This document shows, piece after piece, positions 27,447 to 35,503 of a stretch of 64,000 bases of DNA. The stretch is from an uncultured Prevotella sp. Its GTDB lineage: Bacteria; Bacteroidota; Bacteroidia; Bacteroidales; Bacteroidaceae. Positions within the stretch are counted from its first letter, which is position 1; every line of letters begins with the position of its first letter. Location of the stretch: assembly GCA_946415245.1 (NCBI GenBank), contig CAMKRS010000004.1:32410-96409 (forward strand), given 5' to 3'. The notes below the pieces were generated by a model that saw only the letters and a list, made by a program, of their open reading frames with translations, had not been told where the DNA came from and did not search any database. The translations under genes were made by a program, and so were the position numbers.

Positions 27447-29254
27447 TTCTAGTATTCGGAGGAACAACGGAAGGTCGTAAAGCAGCGGAAGTGCTCGAAG
27501 AGGCAGGATCACCTTTCTTTTATAGTACGAAGACAGGTGAGCAAGAGCTATCGCTACACAATGGCGAGCGCATTGATGGAGCGATGGATGCTGAAGCGAT
27601 GAAGGCTTTTATTGATAAGCACTGCATCCGTCTCATCGTGGATGCAGCCCATCCCTTTGCCTCTCAACTCCATCATACGATAGCTGTTGTTGCCTCAGAC
27701 AGACATATTCCTGTTATCCGCTATGAGCGCATCTATCCGCCACGCGACCCTGATATCACTTGGATTGACGACTATGTTCAAGTACCTACGGATATTCATT
27801 CACTGCTCGCCACAACAGGCGTTCAGAGTATCAGCAAACTGAAATGGCTGGAGGCGCTAGGAATCAAAGTCTTCTACCGAATTCTGAACCGCGAGAGCAG
27901 TCTCCTGTTAGCCTATGAACAGGGCGTCACTGATGATCAGCTATGCTACTTTGAAGATAGCAATGATATCGAAGTCGATGCCGATGCCATTCTGCTAAAG
28001 GAAAGTGGTCTGAGTGGAGGCTTCTGCGAGAAAGTAGCTGCAGCCCGAGCCAAGGGCATGCGTATCATCGCCCTCAAGCGCCCAGAGTTGATACAGGGGG
28101 ATAGTATCAACGGCCCTTACGGATTGCGAAGGGCGGTGGAGAAGCTATTGCCTGAGTTCTATCCTTTGCATAGCGGACTGACAACGGGGACTTGTGCCAC
28201 AGCTGCGGCGATTGCTGCGACCATCAGACTAATAAAAGGTGAGATGCCTAAGGAAGTGCCTGTGATGCTGCCTGATGGTGAGACGATTATGGTGGCGGTG
28301 GACTATGGCGAGGATTATGCCTACTGCACCAAGGAAGCTGGTGATGACCCTGATGTGACAAATGGCATCGAGGTTCGCGCCAAGGTAATTGCATCGGATA
28401 ATCACGGACTGACACGGACTGATCCAATTTGCGCAGAAAAAGAAGTCCGAAATAGTCCGCAAAAGTCCGTTGCTATATATGGAGGCGAGGGGGTTGGACG
28501 ATTCACCTTGCCAGGTTTCGACTACCCTCCTGGTGAGGCTGCTATCAACAAGGCTCCAAGGGAGATGATTCGCCACAATCTCCAAACTATTCTCTCACCT
28601 CTCACCTCTCACCTCTTACCTCTAAAAGTCACCATCTCCGTGCCTGACGGCGAGGAGATTGCACGCAGAACGTTTAATCCCCGTTTGGGTGTTGAGGGAG
28701 GCATCAGCATTATAGGTATGTCTGGTATCGTCAAGCCATTCAGCGAGGAGGCGTTTATCGATTCTATCCGCAAGTGTATGGAGGTGGCGAAGGCATCAGG
28801 CTCAGAGCGTGTGGTGATTAATAGTGGTGGCAAGAGTGAGCGATTTGTGAAGGCACTCTATCCAGACTTGCCAAAACAAGCGTTTGTGGAATATGGCAAC
28901 TATATCGGTGAGACGATGAAGATAGCCCACGAACTCAACATCCCCAAGGTGACGCTTGGTGTGATGCTGGGCAAGGCCGTCAAACTTGCAGCAGGACATC
29001 TCGACACTCATAGTCGCAAGACCACAATGGACCTCGGCTTTATCCAACAGATGTTGCAAGAATCAGGCATCACCATCGATATTAGCGACATCACGCTGGC
29101 AAGAGAGTTGTGGAAGAGAATCCCAACAGGACAACTGCAAATATTTGCACAAACAGTCACCCGCCATTGTGCTGAGCATTGCCTACCTCTTTTGCCTAAC
29201 GGCGAACTCACGATATTACTGATTGATGACAACGGAAAGATATATGAAATATAA
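27443..29254 (+). CDS. cobK-cbiD: Precorrin-6A reductase (CobK) / CbiD fusion
   Basis: 603 aa, overlapping the previous gene by ATGA. Residues 1-240 are CobK/CbiJ (VFGGTTEGRKAAE; DAAHPFASQ). From about 241 it is CbiD, the C1-methyltransferase (LHSGLTTGTCATAAAIAA). Two insert-like stretches disturb CbiD: residues about 320-344 with paired CGGACT/AGTCCG repeats, and about 383-395 with the CTCTCAC heptamer (LSPLTSHLLPL), each between conserved CbiD blocks (GGEGVGR and VTISVPDG). Confidence 0.92.
   Translation: MILVFGGTTEGRKAAEVLEEAGSPFFYSTKTGEQELSLHNGERIDGAMDAEAMKAFIDKHCIRLIVDAAHPFASQLHHTIAVVASDRHIPVIRYERIYPPRDPDITWIDDYVQVPTDIHSLLATTGVQSISKLKWLEALGIKVFYRILNRESSLLLAYEQGVTDDQLCYFEDSNDIEVDADAILLKESGLSGGFCEKVAAARAKGMRIIALKRPELIQGDSINGPYGLRRAVEKLLPEFYPLHSGLTTGTCATAAAIAATIRLIKGEMPKEVPVMLPDGETIMVAVDYGEDYAYCTKEAGDDPDVTNGIEVRAKVIASDNHGLTRTDPICAEKEVRNSPQKSVAIYGGEGVGRFTLPGFDYPPGEAAINKAPREMIRHNLQTILSPLTSHLLPLKVTISVPDGEEIARRTFNPRLGVEGGISIIGMSGIVKPFSEEAFIDSIRKCMEVAKASGSERVVINSGGKSERFVKALYPDLPKQAFVEYGNYIGETMKIAHELNIPKVTLGVMLGKAVKLAAGHLDTHSRKTTMDLGFIQQMLQESGITIDISDITLARELWKRIPTGQLQIFAQTVTRHCAEHCLPLLPNGELTILLIDDNGKIYEI
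28403..28473 (+). repeat. Paired inverted 10-mer tandem repeats inside cbiD
   Basis: CACGGACTGA twice (28403-28422), then after a 21-nt gap AGTCCGAAAT, AGTCCGCAAA, AGTCCGTTGC (28444-28473). CGGACT and AGTCCG are reverse complements, so the two tandem blocks can fold together. The segment encodes extra residues not expected in CbiD. Confidence 0.75.
28592..28626 (+). repeat. CTCTCAC heptamer insert in cbiD
   Basis: CTCTCAC three times, CTCTTAC, then CTCTAAA, in register and in frame. Confidence 0.9.
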
Positions 29255-29951
29255 AGACCTCTTTATCGATTTTGACGATACCCTTTACGACACTCATGGC
29301 AATGCTGTTATTGCCCTGAGCGAGACGTTTGATTATTTTCATTTGGACCGCTATTTCGAAGACCCACAGGTATTTTATGATGCTTACTGGACTGCGAATA
29401 TCGATCTTTGGACGCAGTACGCCAAAGGTGAAATCACGCGTGATTGTCTGATAGTGGAACGTTTCCGTCGTCCTTTAAGTGTAGGCAAAGGGATTGAAGT
29501 TACAAAAGAACTATGTCTGGAAATAAGCGACAAGTTTCTTGATTTCTGCGCCTCGAAGCCTGGCGTCATCGATGGTGCACACGAACTGATGGACTACCTG
29601 AAGCGAAAGGGCTATCGGATGCACATGTGCAGCAACGGTTTTCACGAAGTGCAGTATAAGAAGCTAGATGCGTGTAGTCTGCACGATTATTTCAATACCA
29701 TTATTTTGAGCGAAGACGCTGGCGTCAACAAACCCTCGAAAGACTATTTCGACTACGCCCTCAAAGTATCTGGAGCCAATCGCGAAACCACACTCATGAT
29801 AGGCGACAATCTGCAAAGCGATATTCTTGGCGCTTTGAATGCTGGCCTCGATGCCATGTTGTTCAATCGCTGGCAAGTACCATCAGAGGAGCTTCCACAA
29901 GATCTCACCTTCGTTGTGGACAACCTCTGCGACATCATGGAAATCCTTTAA
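29244..29951 (+). CDS. HAD-family hydrolase (YjjG-like)
   Basis: 235 aa. Motif I FIDFDDTLYD, motif II MCSNG, Lys in NKPSKDYF, motif III/IV MIGDNLQSDI. The YjjG branch dephosphorylates pyrimidine nucleotides. The ATG at 29244 lies inside the last codons of cobK-cbiD (11-nt overlap), so it is part of the cobalamin transcript. A role as alpha-ribazole phosphatase in place of CobC is possible but only inferred. Confidence 0.85.
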   Translation: MKYKDLFIDFDDTLYDTHGNAVIALSETFDYFHLDRYFEDPQVFYDAYWTANIDLWTQYAKGEITRDCLIVERFRRPLSVGKGIEVTKELCLEISDKFLDFCASKPGVIDGAHELMDYLKRKGYRMHMCSNGFHEVQYKKLDACSLHDYFNTIILSEDAGVNKPSKDYFDYALKVSGANRETTLMIGDNLQSDILGALNAGLDAMLFNRWQVPSEELPQDLTFVVDNLCDIMEIL

Positions 29952-29977
29952 TTCGTGTAATTAGCGAATTCGTAGTC

Positions 29978-31009
29978 TTATTCTCCTGTTTCGTTCTTCC
30001 GCTTGCCAAAAAGGACGACAGCAATGACGGGAGCGCCCACCAAGGCTGTGACGCTATTAACAGGCAAAGCTCCCTCGAAGCCAGGCATACGAGCAATAAA
30101 ATTACAGAACAGAGCTAGCACAGCCCCACAAAGGGCTGTGGCAGGCATCAAGGTGCGATGATCAGAAGTGCGAAAGATGGCGCGAGCCAGATGAGGGACA
30201 GCCAGTCCGATGAACATGATTGGTCCGCAATAGGCTGTGACAATGGCGACTAATATGCCAGAAGAAACAATTACCAGCATACGACTGCGACGGATGTTAA
30301 GGCCTAGATTCGATGCATAACGGTCGCCCAATAGCATCAGGTTCATATCCTTCACCAACAGACAAGCCAAAGGCAACAAGATGCACATCAGTACAATGAA
30401 CAACACCATCTCATCGCCAGAGACTCTCGAAAACGAGCCCAGTCCCCACACGACAAACGACTTGACATCCTCTTCTGGAGCGAGGAACTTCAAGACACCA
30501 ATAATGGCATTGGCCAGATAACCTATCATCACACCGATAATTAACAAGGTGACGTTACCTTTCACTTTCTGCGACAACCAGAGTATCAGCAGCAATACGG
30601 CCATTGCACCTACGATAGCTGCCACACTCATAGCCGCATCACCCAAATAGCCCAATCGGGAGAGGGCTACGCCACCAATCTTTCCTGACAACAAGACCAC
30701 GAAAGCGACACCAAGGGCAGAACCATTGCTGATACCCAATACAGACGGACCTGCCAAGGGATTACGGAAGACCGTCTGCATCTGAAGTCCACTAACTGCA
30801 AGACCAGCACCTGCCACAATCGCCGTCAATGCCTGAGGCAGACGACTATTGAAAATGATATTCGTCCAAATCTCGTTGGAGTCGTCGCCCATCAGAATAC
30901 GACACACGTCTGCCACAGGAATCTTAACAGAACCGATAAGCAGGTTGATGATTAGCAACACCAGAATACCTGCGATAAGCGTCAATATAAGTGGCAGCGT
31001 CCGCTTCAT
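29978..31009 (-). CDS. FecCD/BtuC-type ABC permease
   Basis: 343 aa with about ten membrane helices and family motifs (SRLPQALTAIVAGAGLAVSGLQMQTVFRNPLAGPSVLGISNGSALG region; GLAVPHLAR). It imports siderophore or cobalamin-type compounds across the inner membrane. It follows the binding protein by 1 nt. No ATPase gene follows: the next gene downstream is convergent. Confidence 0.9.
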   Translation of the reverse strand: MKRTLPLILTLIAGILVLLIINLLIGSVKIPVADVCRILMGDDSNEIWTNIIFNSRLPQALTAIVAGAGLAVSGLQMQTVFRNPLAGPSVLGISNGSALGVAFVVLLSGKIGGVALSRLGYLGDAAMSVAAIVGAMAVLLLILWLSQKVKGNVTLLIIGVMIGYLANAIIGVLKFLAPEEDVKSFVVWGLGSFSRVSGDEMVLFIVLMCILLPLACLLVKDMNLMLLGDRYASNLGLNIRRSRMLVIVSSGILVAIVTAYCGPIMFIGLAVPHLARAIFRTSDHRTLMPATALCGAVLALFCNFIARMPGFEGALPVNSVTALVGAPVIAVVLFGKRKNETGE

Positions 31010-31010
31010 G

Positions 31011-32123
31011 CTATTTCAATAGTCTGTAATAGGTAGGCTGATAATCGGGCTCTACGAGTTCTGGGTGGAAGATAGCTACAAAGTCCTTCAACAGGACATC
31101 AGGCTGGACAGGAGAAATCTCATAATAGGCCTGCTGCTTCATATTGCAATAGATGACCTTTTTCTCCTTGAAAGCCTTAAAGAGATCATTGCGGGGTTCA
31201 GAAGTTCTCAATGCCTCATAAGTAAAATCTCCAGGAAAACTATTCAAGATGCGCCAATAGTCAGCTTTGGCAGCGAGGGCATACATCTTCTCAAATTCCA
31301 GGTCTTCGCCAGCCGTCTCTTCATCATTGATAACATAGTCAGCACCTGCATCACGGAATATCTGTGCCAGATAGTTCTTGCCTCCAACAGCATGCCAGTT
31401 GCCATAGTGCATCTCACCACTGAATACCGTCGGATGAGTCTCTGCCTTGCTAGCCTTTTCCTTCAGGTCATTATATCGGCTCTCGATACCAGCAAATACT
31501 TCGTTGGCCTCGCGCTCCTTACCGATAAACATCCCCACGAACTTAATCCACTCAGCCTGACCCAACGGATCAAGTTCCTGATATCCCAAATGAGGCACCA
31601 ATGTAATGCCTGTCTCCTTGATAGCATCATAGCCACCACGCTTCGAAGGCGAGATAAAGATGACATCAGGATTGGCAGCCAGCACTAGTTCTGTGTCGAA
31701 GTTACCCTCCATACCGATCTTCACAATACGACCGTCCTTCACACGCGCCAAGATATCCTTGTTGAAGAGGTTCTTCGTGCCTGTTATACCTTTCACCACA
31801 TCGTGGGCATCGAGGATGGTGAAATTCGACAACTGCAAGGCCGTCATACAGATAGTATTATTGATAGGTACACGAATCTTTGTATAACCATTGGGCACAC
31901 TCACGTCGTCGCTTTGCACTAAAGCAAAGTGGTCGTTCTTCCCCACATCCACTAATCGAATATCAGCAGAGTCACGCACACTGAAACCTGTGGCATACTT
32001 GACATCGATGGTAGCGATGGAATCATTTGAAGCCGTATCAGCTGATGCCTGCGACTGTGCATTCTTCCCAGAACAAGCACAAAGAACGGCACATATAACC
32101 AACAAAAAGGCTGTTTTCTTCAT
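31011..32123 (-). CDS. ABC substrate-binding lipoprotein (BtuF/FecB-like)
   Basis: About 370 aa from the ATG at 32123, which gives a lipoprotein signal (LLVICAVLCACSG). The periplasmic-binding fold of the cobalamin/siderophore class is visible (NPDVIFISPSKRG; VPHLGYQELDPLGQAEWIKF). The longer track start runs through the divergent promoter. Its position among B12 genes suggests cobalamin or corrinoid binding; the ligand is inferred. Confidence 0.85.
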   Translation of the reverse strand: MKKTAFLLVICAVLCACSGKNAQSQASADTASNDSIATIDVKYATGFSVRDSADIRLVDVGKNDHFALVQSDDVSVPNGYTKIRVPINNTICMTALQLSNFTILDAHDVVKGITGTKNLFNKDILARVKDGRIVKIGMEGNFDTELVLAANPDVIFISPSKRGGYDAIKETGITLVPHLGYQELDPLGQAEWIKFVGMFIGKEREANEVFAGIESRYNDLKEKASKAETHPTVFSGEMHYGNWHAVGGKNYLAQIFRDAGADYVINDEETAGEDLEFEKMYALAAKADYWRILNSFPGDFTYEALRTSEPRNDLFKAFKEKKVIYCNMKQQAYYEISPVQPDVLLKDFVAIFHPELVEPDYQPTYYRLLK

Positions 32124-32151
32124 TTCTTTAGCAATATTTCTTATTTGTCTG

Positions 32152-32180
32152 CAAAAGTACAAAATATTTTTGTATTTTTG
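32152..32180. promoter_or_regulatory. Back-to-back promoters between btuF-like gene and cobS
   Basis: Minus strand TACTTTTG (32152-32159) and plus strand TATTTTTG (32173-32180) point away from each other. Upstream TTTG boxes are present but at 25-nt spacing, so strength is uncertain. Confidence 0.45.
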
Positions 32181-32198
32181 CAAGCAAATTCGAATAAT

Positions 32199-32978
32199 AT
32201 GCAAATAAATATCGACCAAACCAAATGGTACGACAGAATTTGGGCCGCGTTCATCTTTTTCACGCGATTGCCCTTCTGGCGACTGCATGAACCATCGAAG
32301 GATAGCTACAAATCTGTTGTTGAGTATTGGCCTTTGACGGGCTGGCTCACTGGAGGTGCGATGGCAGCGACACTTTACTTCGGAAGTCTTGTGCTGCCTT
32401 ATGCCGTTGCCATTTTGTTAGCGATTGCGGTGAGACTGCTGATCACGGGTGCCTTGCATGAGGATGGTTTGGCAGATTTCCTCGATGGCTTCGGAGGTGG
32501 AGGCTCAGACCGCGAGCGTATCCTCACCATCATGAAAGACTCGCACATCGGGACTTATGGCGTTATCGGACTTCTCCTTTACCATCTGTTGTTGTTTGCG
32601 ACACTCTTATCGTTGTCGCCCATCATGGCAACTCTGACCATTCTGGCAGCAACACCCTACGCTAGGATGGTGACAGCAGAACTCATTCTGATGATGCCCT
32701 ACGCCAGACGGGAGGAAGAAGCCAAGAACAAAACCATTTATCGGAAGTTCAGCGCTTGGGCAGGCATCGGCCTCGCCATACAAGGCTTGTTGCCAATGGG
32801 CTTGTATCTTTGGTATACAGAATTATCTTGGGAGATGATTATCTTTATACCTTGTCTCGTGATGTATTTCCTCTATCTGCTCATCTGGAACAAGCTTCGT
32901 GGTTATACAGGTGATTGTTGTGGAGCCGTTTGTCTGTTGGTAGAGCTGACAGTATATTTAGTGGTATGTGCGCTATGA
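32199..32978 (+). CDS. cobS: Adenosylcobinamide-GDP ribazoletransferase
   Basis: 259 aa polytopic membrane enzyme that joins the activated corrinoid to alpha-ribazole. Motifs: FFTRLPFW near the start, ALHEDGLADFLDGFGGGGSDRERILTIMKDS core with the conserved acidic residues, and a C-terminal GYTGDCCGA. The ATG at 32199 is used; the track start lies in the promoter. It overlaps cobU by ATGA. Confidence 0.93.
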   Translation: MQINIDQTKWYDRIWAAFIFFTRLPFWRLHEPSKDSYKSVVEYWPLTGWLTGGAMAATLYFGSLVLPYAVAILLAIAVRLLITGALHEDGLADFLDGFGGGGSDRERILTIMKDSHIGTYGVIGLLLYHLLLFATLLSLSPIMATLTILAATPYARMVTAELILMMPYARREEEAKNKTIYRKFSAWAGIGLAIQGLLPMGLYLWYTELSWEMIIFIPCLVMYFLYLLIWNKLRGYTGDCCGAVCLLVELTVYLVVCAL

Positions 32979-33484
32979 AAAAGATTATTCTGATTACTGG
33001 TGGACAGCGCTCAGGCAAGAGCAGTAAAGCTGAGGAACTGGCATTAAGCCTGAGTCCGAATCCCGTTTATATGGCCACAGCCCATATCTGGGACGAGGAA
33101 TTTCGTGAGCGTGTTCGCAAGCACCAGGAACGTCGTGGTCCTCAGTGGACAAACATCGAGGAAGAAACAAAATTAAGCCTACACGATATGACGGGCAGAG
33201 TGGTCGTTATTGACTGCGTGACACTCTGGCTGACGAATTTTTTCTTTGCTCATAACTCCGATGTCGATAAATCACTTGAATTGGCTAAGGCTGAGTTCGA
33301 TAAGTTCACAGAGCCTGATGCCATCTATATTTTTGTCACCAATGAAATTGGTAGCGGTGGTGTCAGCGACAATGCTATCCAACGAAAATTTACCGATCTT
33401 GAAGGCTGGATGAACCAATATATTGCCTCCAAAGCTGACAAAGTAATTTTGATGGTTAGTGGAATAGAAGTTAAAATCAAATGA
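32975..33484 (+). CDS. cobU: Adenosylcobinamide kinase / guanylyltransferase
   Basis: 169 aa from the ATG at 32975. P-loop ITGGQRSGKSS, the KHQERRGPQW motif with the guanylylated His, and DCVTLWLTN. It phosphorylates adenosylcobinamide and adds GMP. It overlaps cobS and cobT by 4 nt each. Confidence 0.93.
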   Translation: MKKIILITGGQRSGKSSKAEELALSLSPNPVYMATAHIWDEEFRERVRKHQERRGPQWTNIEEETKLSLHDMTGRVVVIDCVTLWLTNFFFAHNSDVDKSLELAKAEFDKFTEPDAIYIFVTNEIGSGGVSDNAIQRKFTDLEGWMNQYIASKADKVILMVSGIEVKIK

Positions 33485-34548
33485 AGACGTTCGACATACA
33501 ACCTACTGACAAGTCGATACAGGCAGTGATCCAAGAAAAGATCGACAACCTGAACAAACCCAAAGGCGCACTAGGCCGTCTAGAAGAGTTGGCGATGCAA
33601 ATCTGCCTGATTCAGCAGACATTGGAACCTTCTCTGGCACATCCTTGTCATTTGCTCTTGGGTGGCGATCATGGCATTGAGCGCGAGGGAGTCAGTGTCT
33701 CGCCTCGTGAGGTCACTTGGCAACAGATGATTAACTTCACTCGTGGTGGTGGCGGCGTCAACATGTTTTGTCGTCAACACGGCTTCAAACTCCGCATTGT
33801 TGATGTGGGTGTTGACTATGACTTGTCTAAGGTTGATGGTATTATCGACCGCAAGATAGCACGCAGCACTAAGAACTTCCTATACGAACCAGCGATGAGC
33901 GAAGAGGAATTCGATCGTGCTATTCAGATTGGCTCTGACCTCGTTGACGATTGTGCTGCTGAGGGTTGTCGCATACTCTGCATTGGCGAAATGGGCATTG
34001 GTAACACCTCGCCTTCGAGCATCTGGATGAGTATCTTTGGCAACATCCCCCTCAAAGACTGCATCGGTGCAGGTGCCGGCCTCAACGACGATGGCATCCG
34101 CCATAAATACGAAGTGCTATCAAAGGCTGTGTCACAATGGGGTCAGGATACTTTGTGTCATGGACATGTCACAAAGTATCCTGACCCCATTGTGACACTC
34201 CGCTATTTCGGTGGTTTTGAGATGATTGCCGCTATTGGTGCGATGCTCCGAGCAGCAGAACGGCATCTTGTGATATTAGTCGATGGCTTCATCATGACAG
34301 CTTGTGCTATGGCTGCCATCAAGCTTTACCCAGCCTCGCAAGACTACATGATCTTTACTCATTGTGGCGATGAATCTGGCCACAAGATGATGCTTGACAT
34401 TATAGATGCCAAACCCCTACTCCATCTTGGCCTCCGTCTTGGCGAAGGCACAGGCGCCCTTTGCGCTTTCCCAATCATCGACTCCGCCGTCCGTATGATG
34501 AACGAGATGAACAACTTCGACAACGCGAAGATTACTAAATACTTCTGA
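33481..34548 (+). CDS. cobT: Nicotinate-nucleotide--dimethylbenzimidazole phosphoribosyltransferase
   Basis: 355 aa enzyme that makes alpha-ribazole phosphate for the lower ligand. Seen: LLLGGDHGIEREGVS, GEMGIGNTSPSS and the C-terminal RLGEGTGAL with the catalytic Glu. Between residues 216 and 239 the reading frame runs through a 29-bp perfect inverted repeat, replacing a normally variable loop before IVTLRYFGGFE. The 3' end overlaps cbiB convergently by 14 nt. Confidence 0.93.
   Translation: MKTFDIQPTDKSIQAVIQEKIDNLNKPKGALGRLEELAMQICLIQQTLEPSLAHPCHLLLGGDHGIEREGVSVSPREVTWQQMINFTRGGGGVNMFCRQHGFKLRIVDVGVDYDLSKVDGIIDRKIARSTKNFLYEPAMSEEEFDRAIQIGSDLVDDCAAEGCRILCIGEMGIGNTSPSSIWMSIFGNIPLKDCIGAGAGLNDDGIRHKYEVLSKAVSQWGQDTLCHGHVTKYPDPIVTLRYFGGFEMIAAIGAMLRAAERHLVILVDGFIMTACAMAAIKLYPASQDYMIFTHCGDESGHKMMLDIIDAKPLLHLGLRLGEGTGALCAFPIIDSAVRMMNEMNNFDNAKITKYF
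34129..34198. repeat. 29-bp perfect inverted repeat within cobT
   Basis: Arms 34129-34157 and 34170-34198 are exact reverse complements, separated by TCATGGACATGT, itself containing a CATG/CATG pair. The whole 70 nt is in frame. No T-run follows, so it does not look like a terminator. Confidence 0.95.
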
Positions 34549-35503
34549 TGACGATGCTGGCTGCGACCAGCAATACCATCAATATCTCAGCCGTTCGATT
34601 CACGCGGACGGCTTTTTTCATATCATCAGTGGTGAGAGGTCGATCGTTGATGCCGATATAGGGCTTGTCGAAAAGTTGGCCGAAATAATAGTGAGGCCCA
34701 CCAAAACGACAATTAAGAATGCCAGCAAGGGCGGCTTCCGGATAGCCGCTATTGGGAGAAGCGTGATTTCGTCCGTTCTTCCAGACAAAACGCAATAGTC
34801 CCAAATGCCCATTGGCCAAGATCATCAGCAAGGCCGTGAGGCGGGCGGGGATATAGTTGGCAATGTCATCGATATGAGCAGCCCAACAGCCGAAGTCACG
34901 ATAGCGCTCTGTCTTGTAGCCTATCATCGAGTCGAGAGTATTCACCATCTTATAAGCCAACATACCAGGAGTACCTAGAATAGCAAACCAGAACAAAGGA
35001 GCAATCACACCATCGCTCAGATTTTCTGCCAAGGTCTCCAAAGCAGCAATACGAACCTCTTGCGCAGACAGTTCTGATGTATCGCGTCCTACGATACGCG
35101 CCACTTGCTGACGGCCTTCTTCAAGCGAGCGATCAAGGGCTAGAAAGACTGCCCGTACCTCACGAATGAGTGTCGTTCCCGCCAAACAATAAAAGATAGC
35201 CAGAATATCGAACAGATAAAGAAGCACGGGTATCTGATACACCTGTTCATGAGTACCGTCGAAAATAAGCAGAGCGAAAATGCCTAAGAGTTTTCGAAGC
35301 ATCCAGACGACGACAAAGACAAAAAGAATTAGTCCGATAGCAGTCAGAGCACCTTTCAACTTACGATAACTCCCCTTGTTCAGGCTGTGTTCGAAGGTAG
35401 AAATAACCTTGCCGAACCACACGATAGGATGTGGCAGTCGCACTGGGTCGCCAAAGATGAGGTCGAGCACCCAACCTATCAAAAGGGTTATCGCATTAGC
35501 CAT
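34535..35503 (-). CDS. cbiB: Adenosylcobinamide-phosphate synthase
   Basis: 322 aa inner-membrane enzyme adding aminopropanol phosphate to adenosylcobyric acid. Conserved DLIFGDPVRLPHPIVWFGK at the N-terminus, ETLAENLSDGVIAPLFWF in the middle and SPNSGYPEAALAG later. It overlaps cobQ by 8 nt and ends convergently inside cobT. Confidence 0.93.
   Translation of the reverse strand: MANAITLLIGWVLDLIFGDPVRLPHPIVWFGKVISTFEHSLNKGSYRKLKGALTAIGLILFVFVVVWMLRKLLGIFALLIFDGTHEQVYQIPVLLYLFDILAIFYCLAGTTLIREVRAVFLALDRSLEEGRQQVARIVGRDTSELSAQEVRIAALETLAENLSDGVIAPLFWFAILGTPGMLAYKMVNTLDSMIGYKTERYRDFGCWAAHIDDIANYIPARLTALLMILANGHLGLLRFVWKNGRNHASPNSGYPEAALAGILNCRFGGPHYYFGQLFDKPYIGINDRPLTTDDMKKAVRVNRTAEILMVLLVAASIVIRSI

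Noticed and set aside
22660-29254. Fused cobalamin enzymes as new
   Set aside because: CobJ-CbiC, CbiE-CbiT, CbiG-CobM and CobK-CbiD style fusions are known in this phylum; only the inserts within them are unusual.
29952-29977. AATTCG/CGAATT inverted repeat between convergent genes as a terminator
   Set aside because: The stem is only six AT-rich pairs with no clear T-run; too weak to list as a feature.
34129-34198. Reading the cobT palindrome as a terminator
   Set aside because: It is inside the gene, has no T-run after it, and the reading frame continues through conserved CobT blocks.
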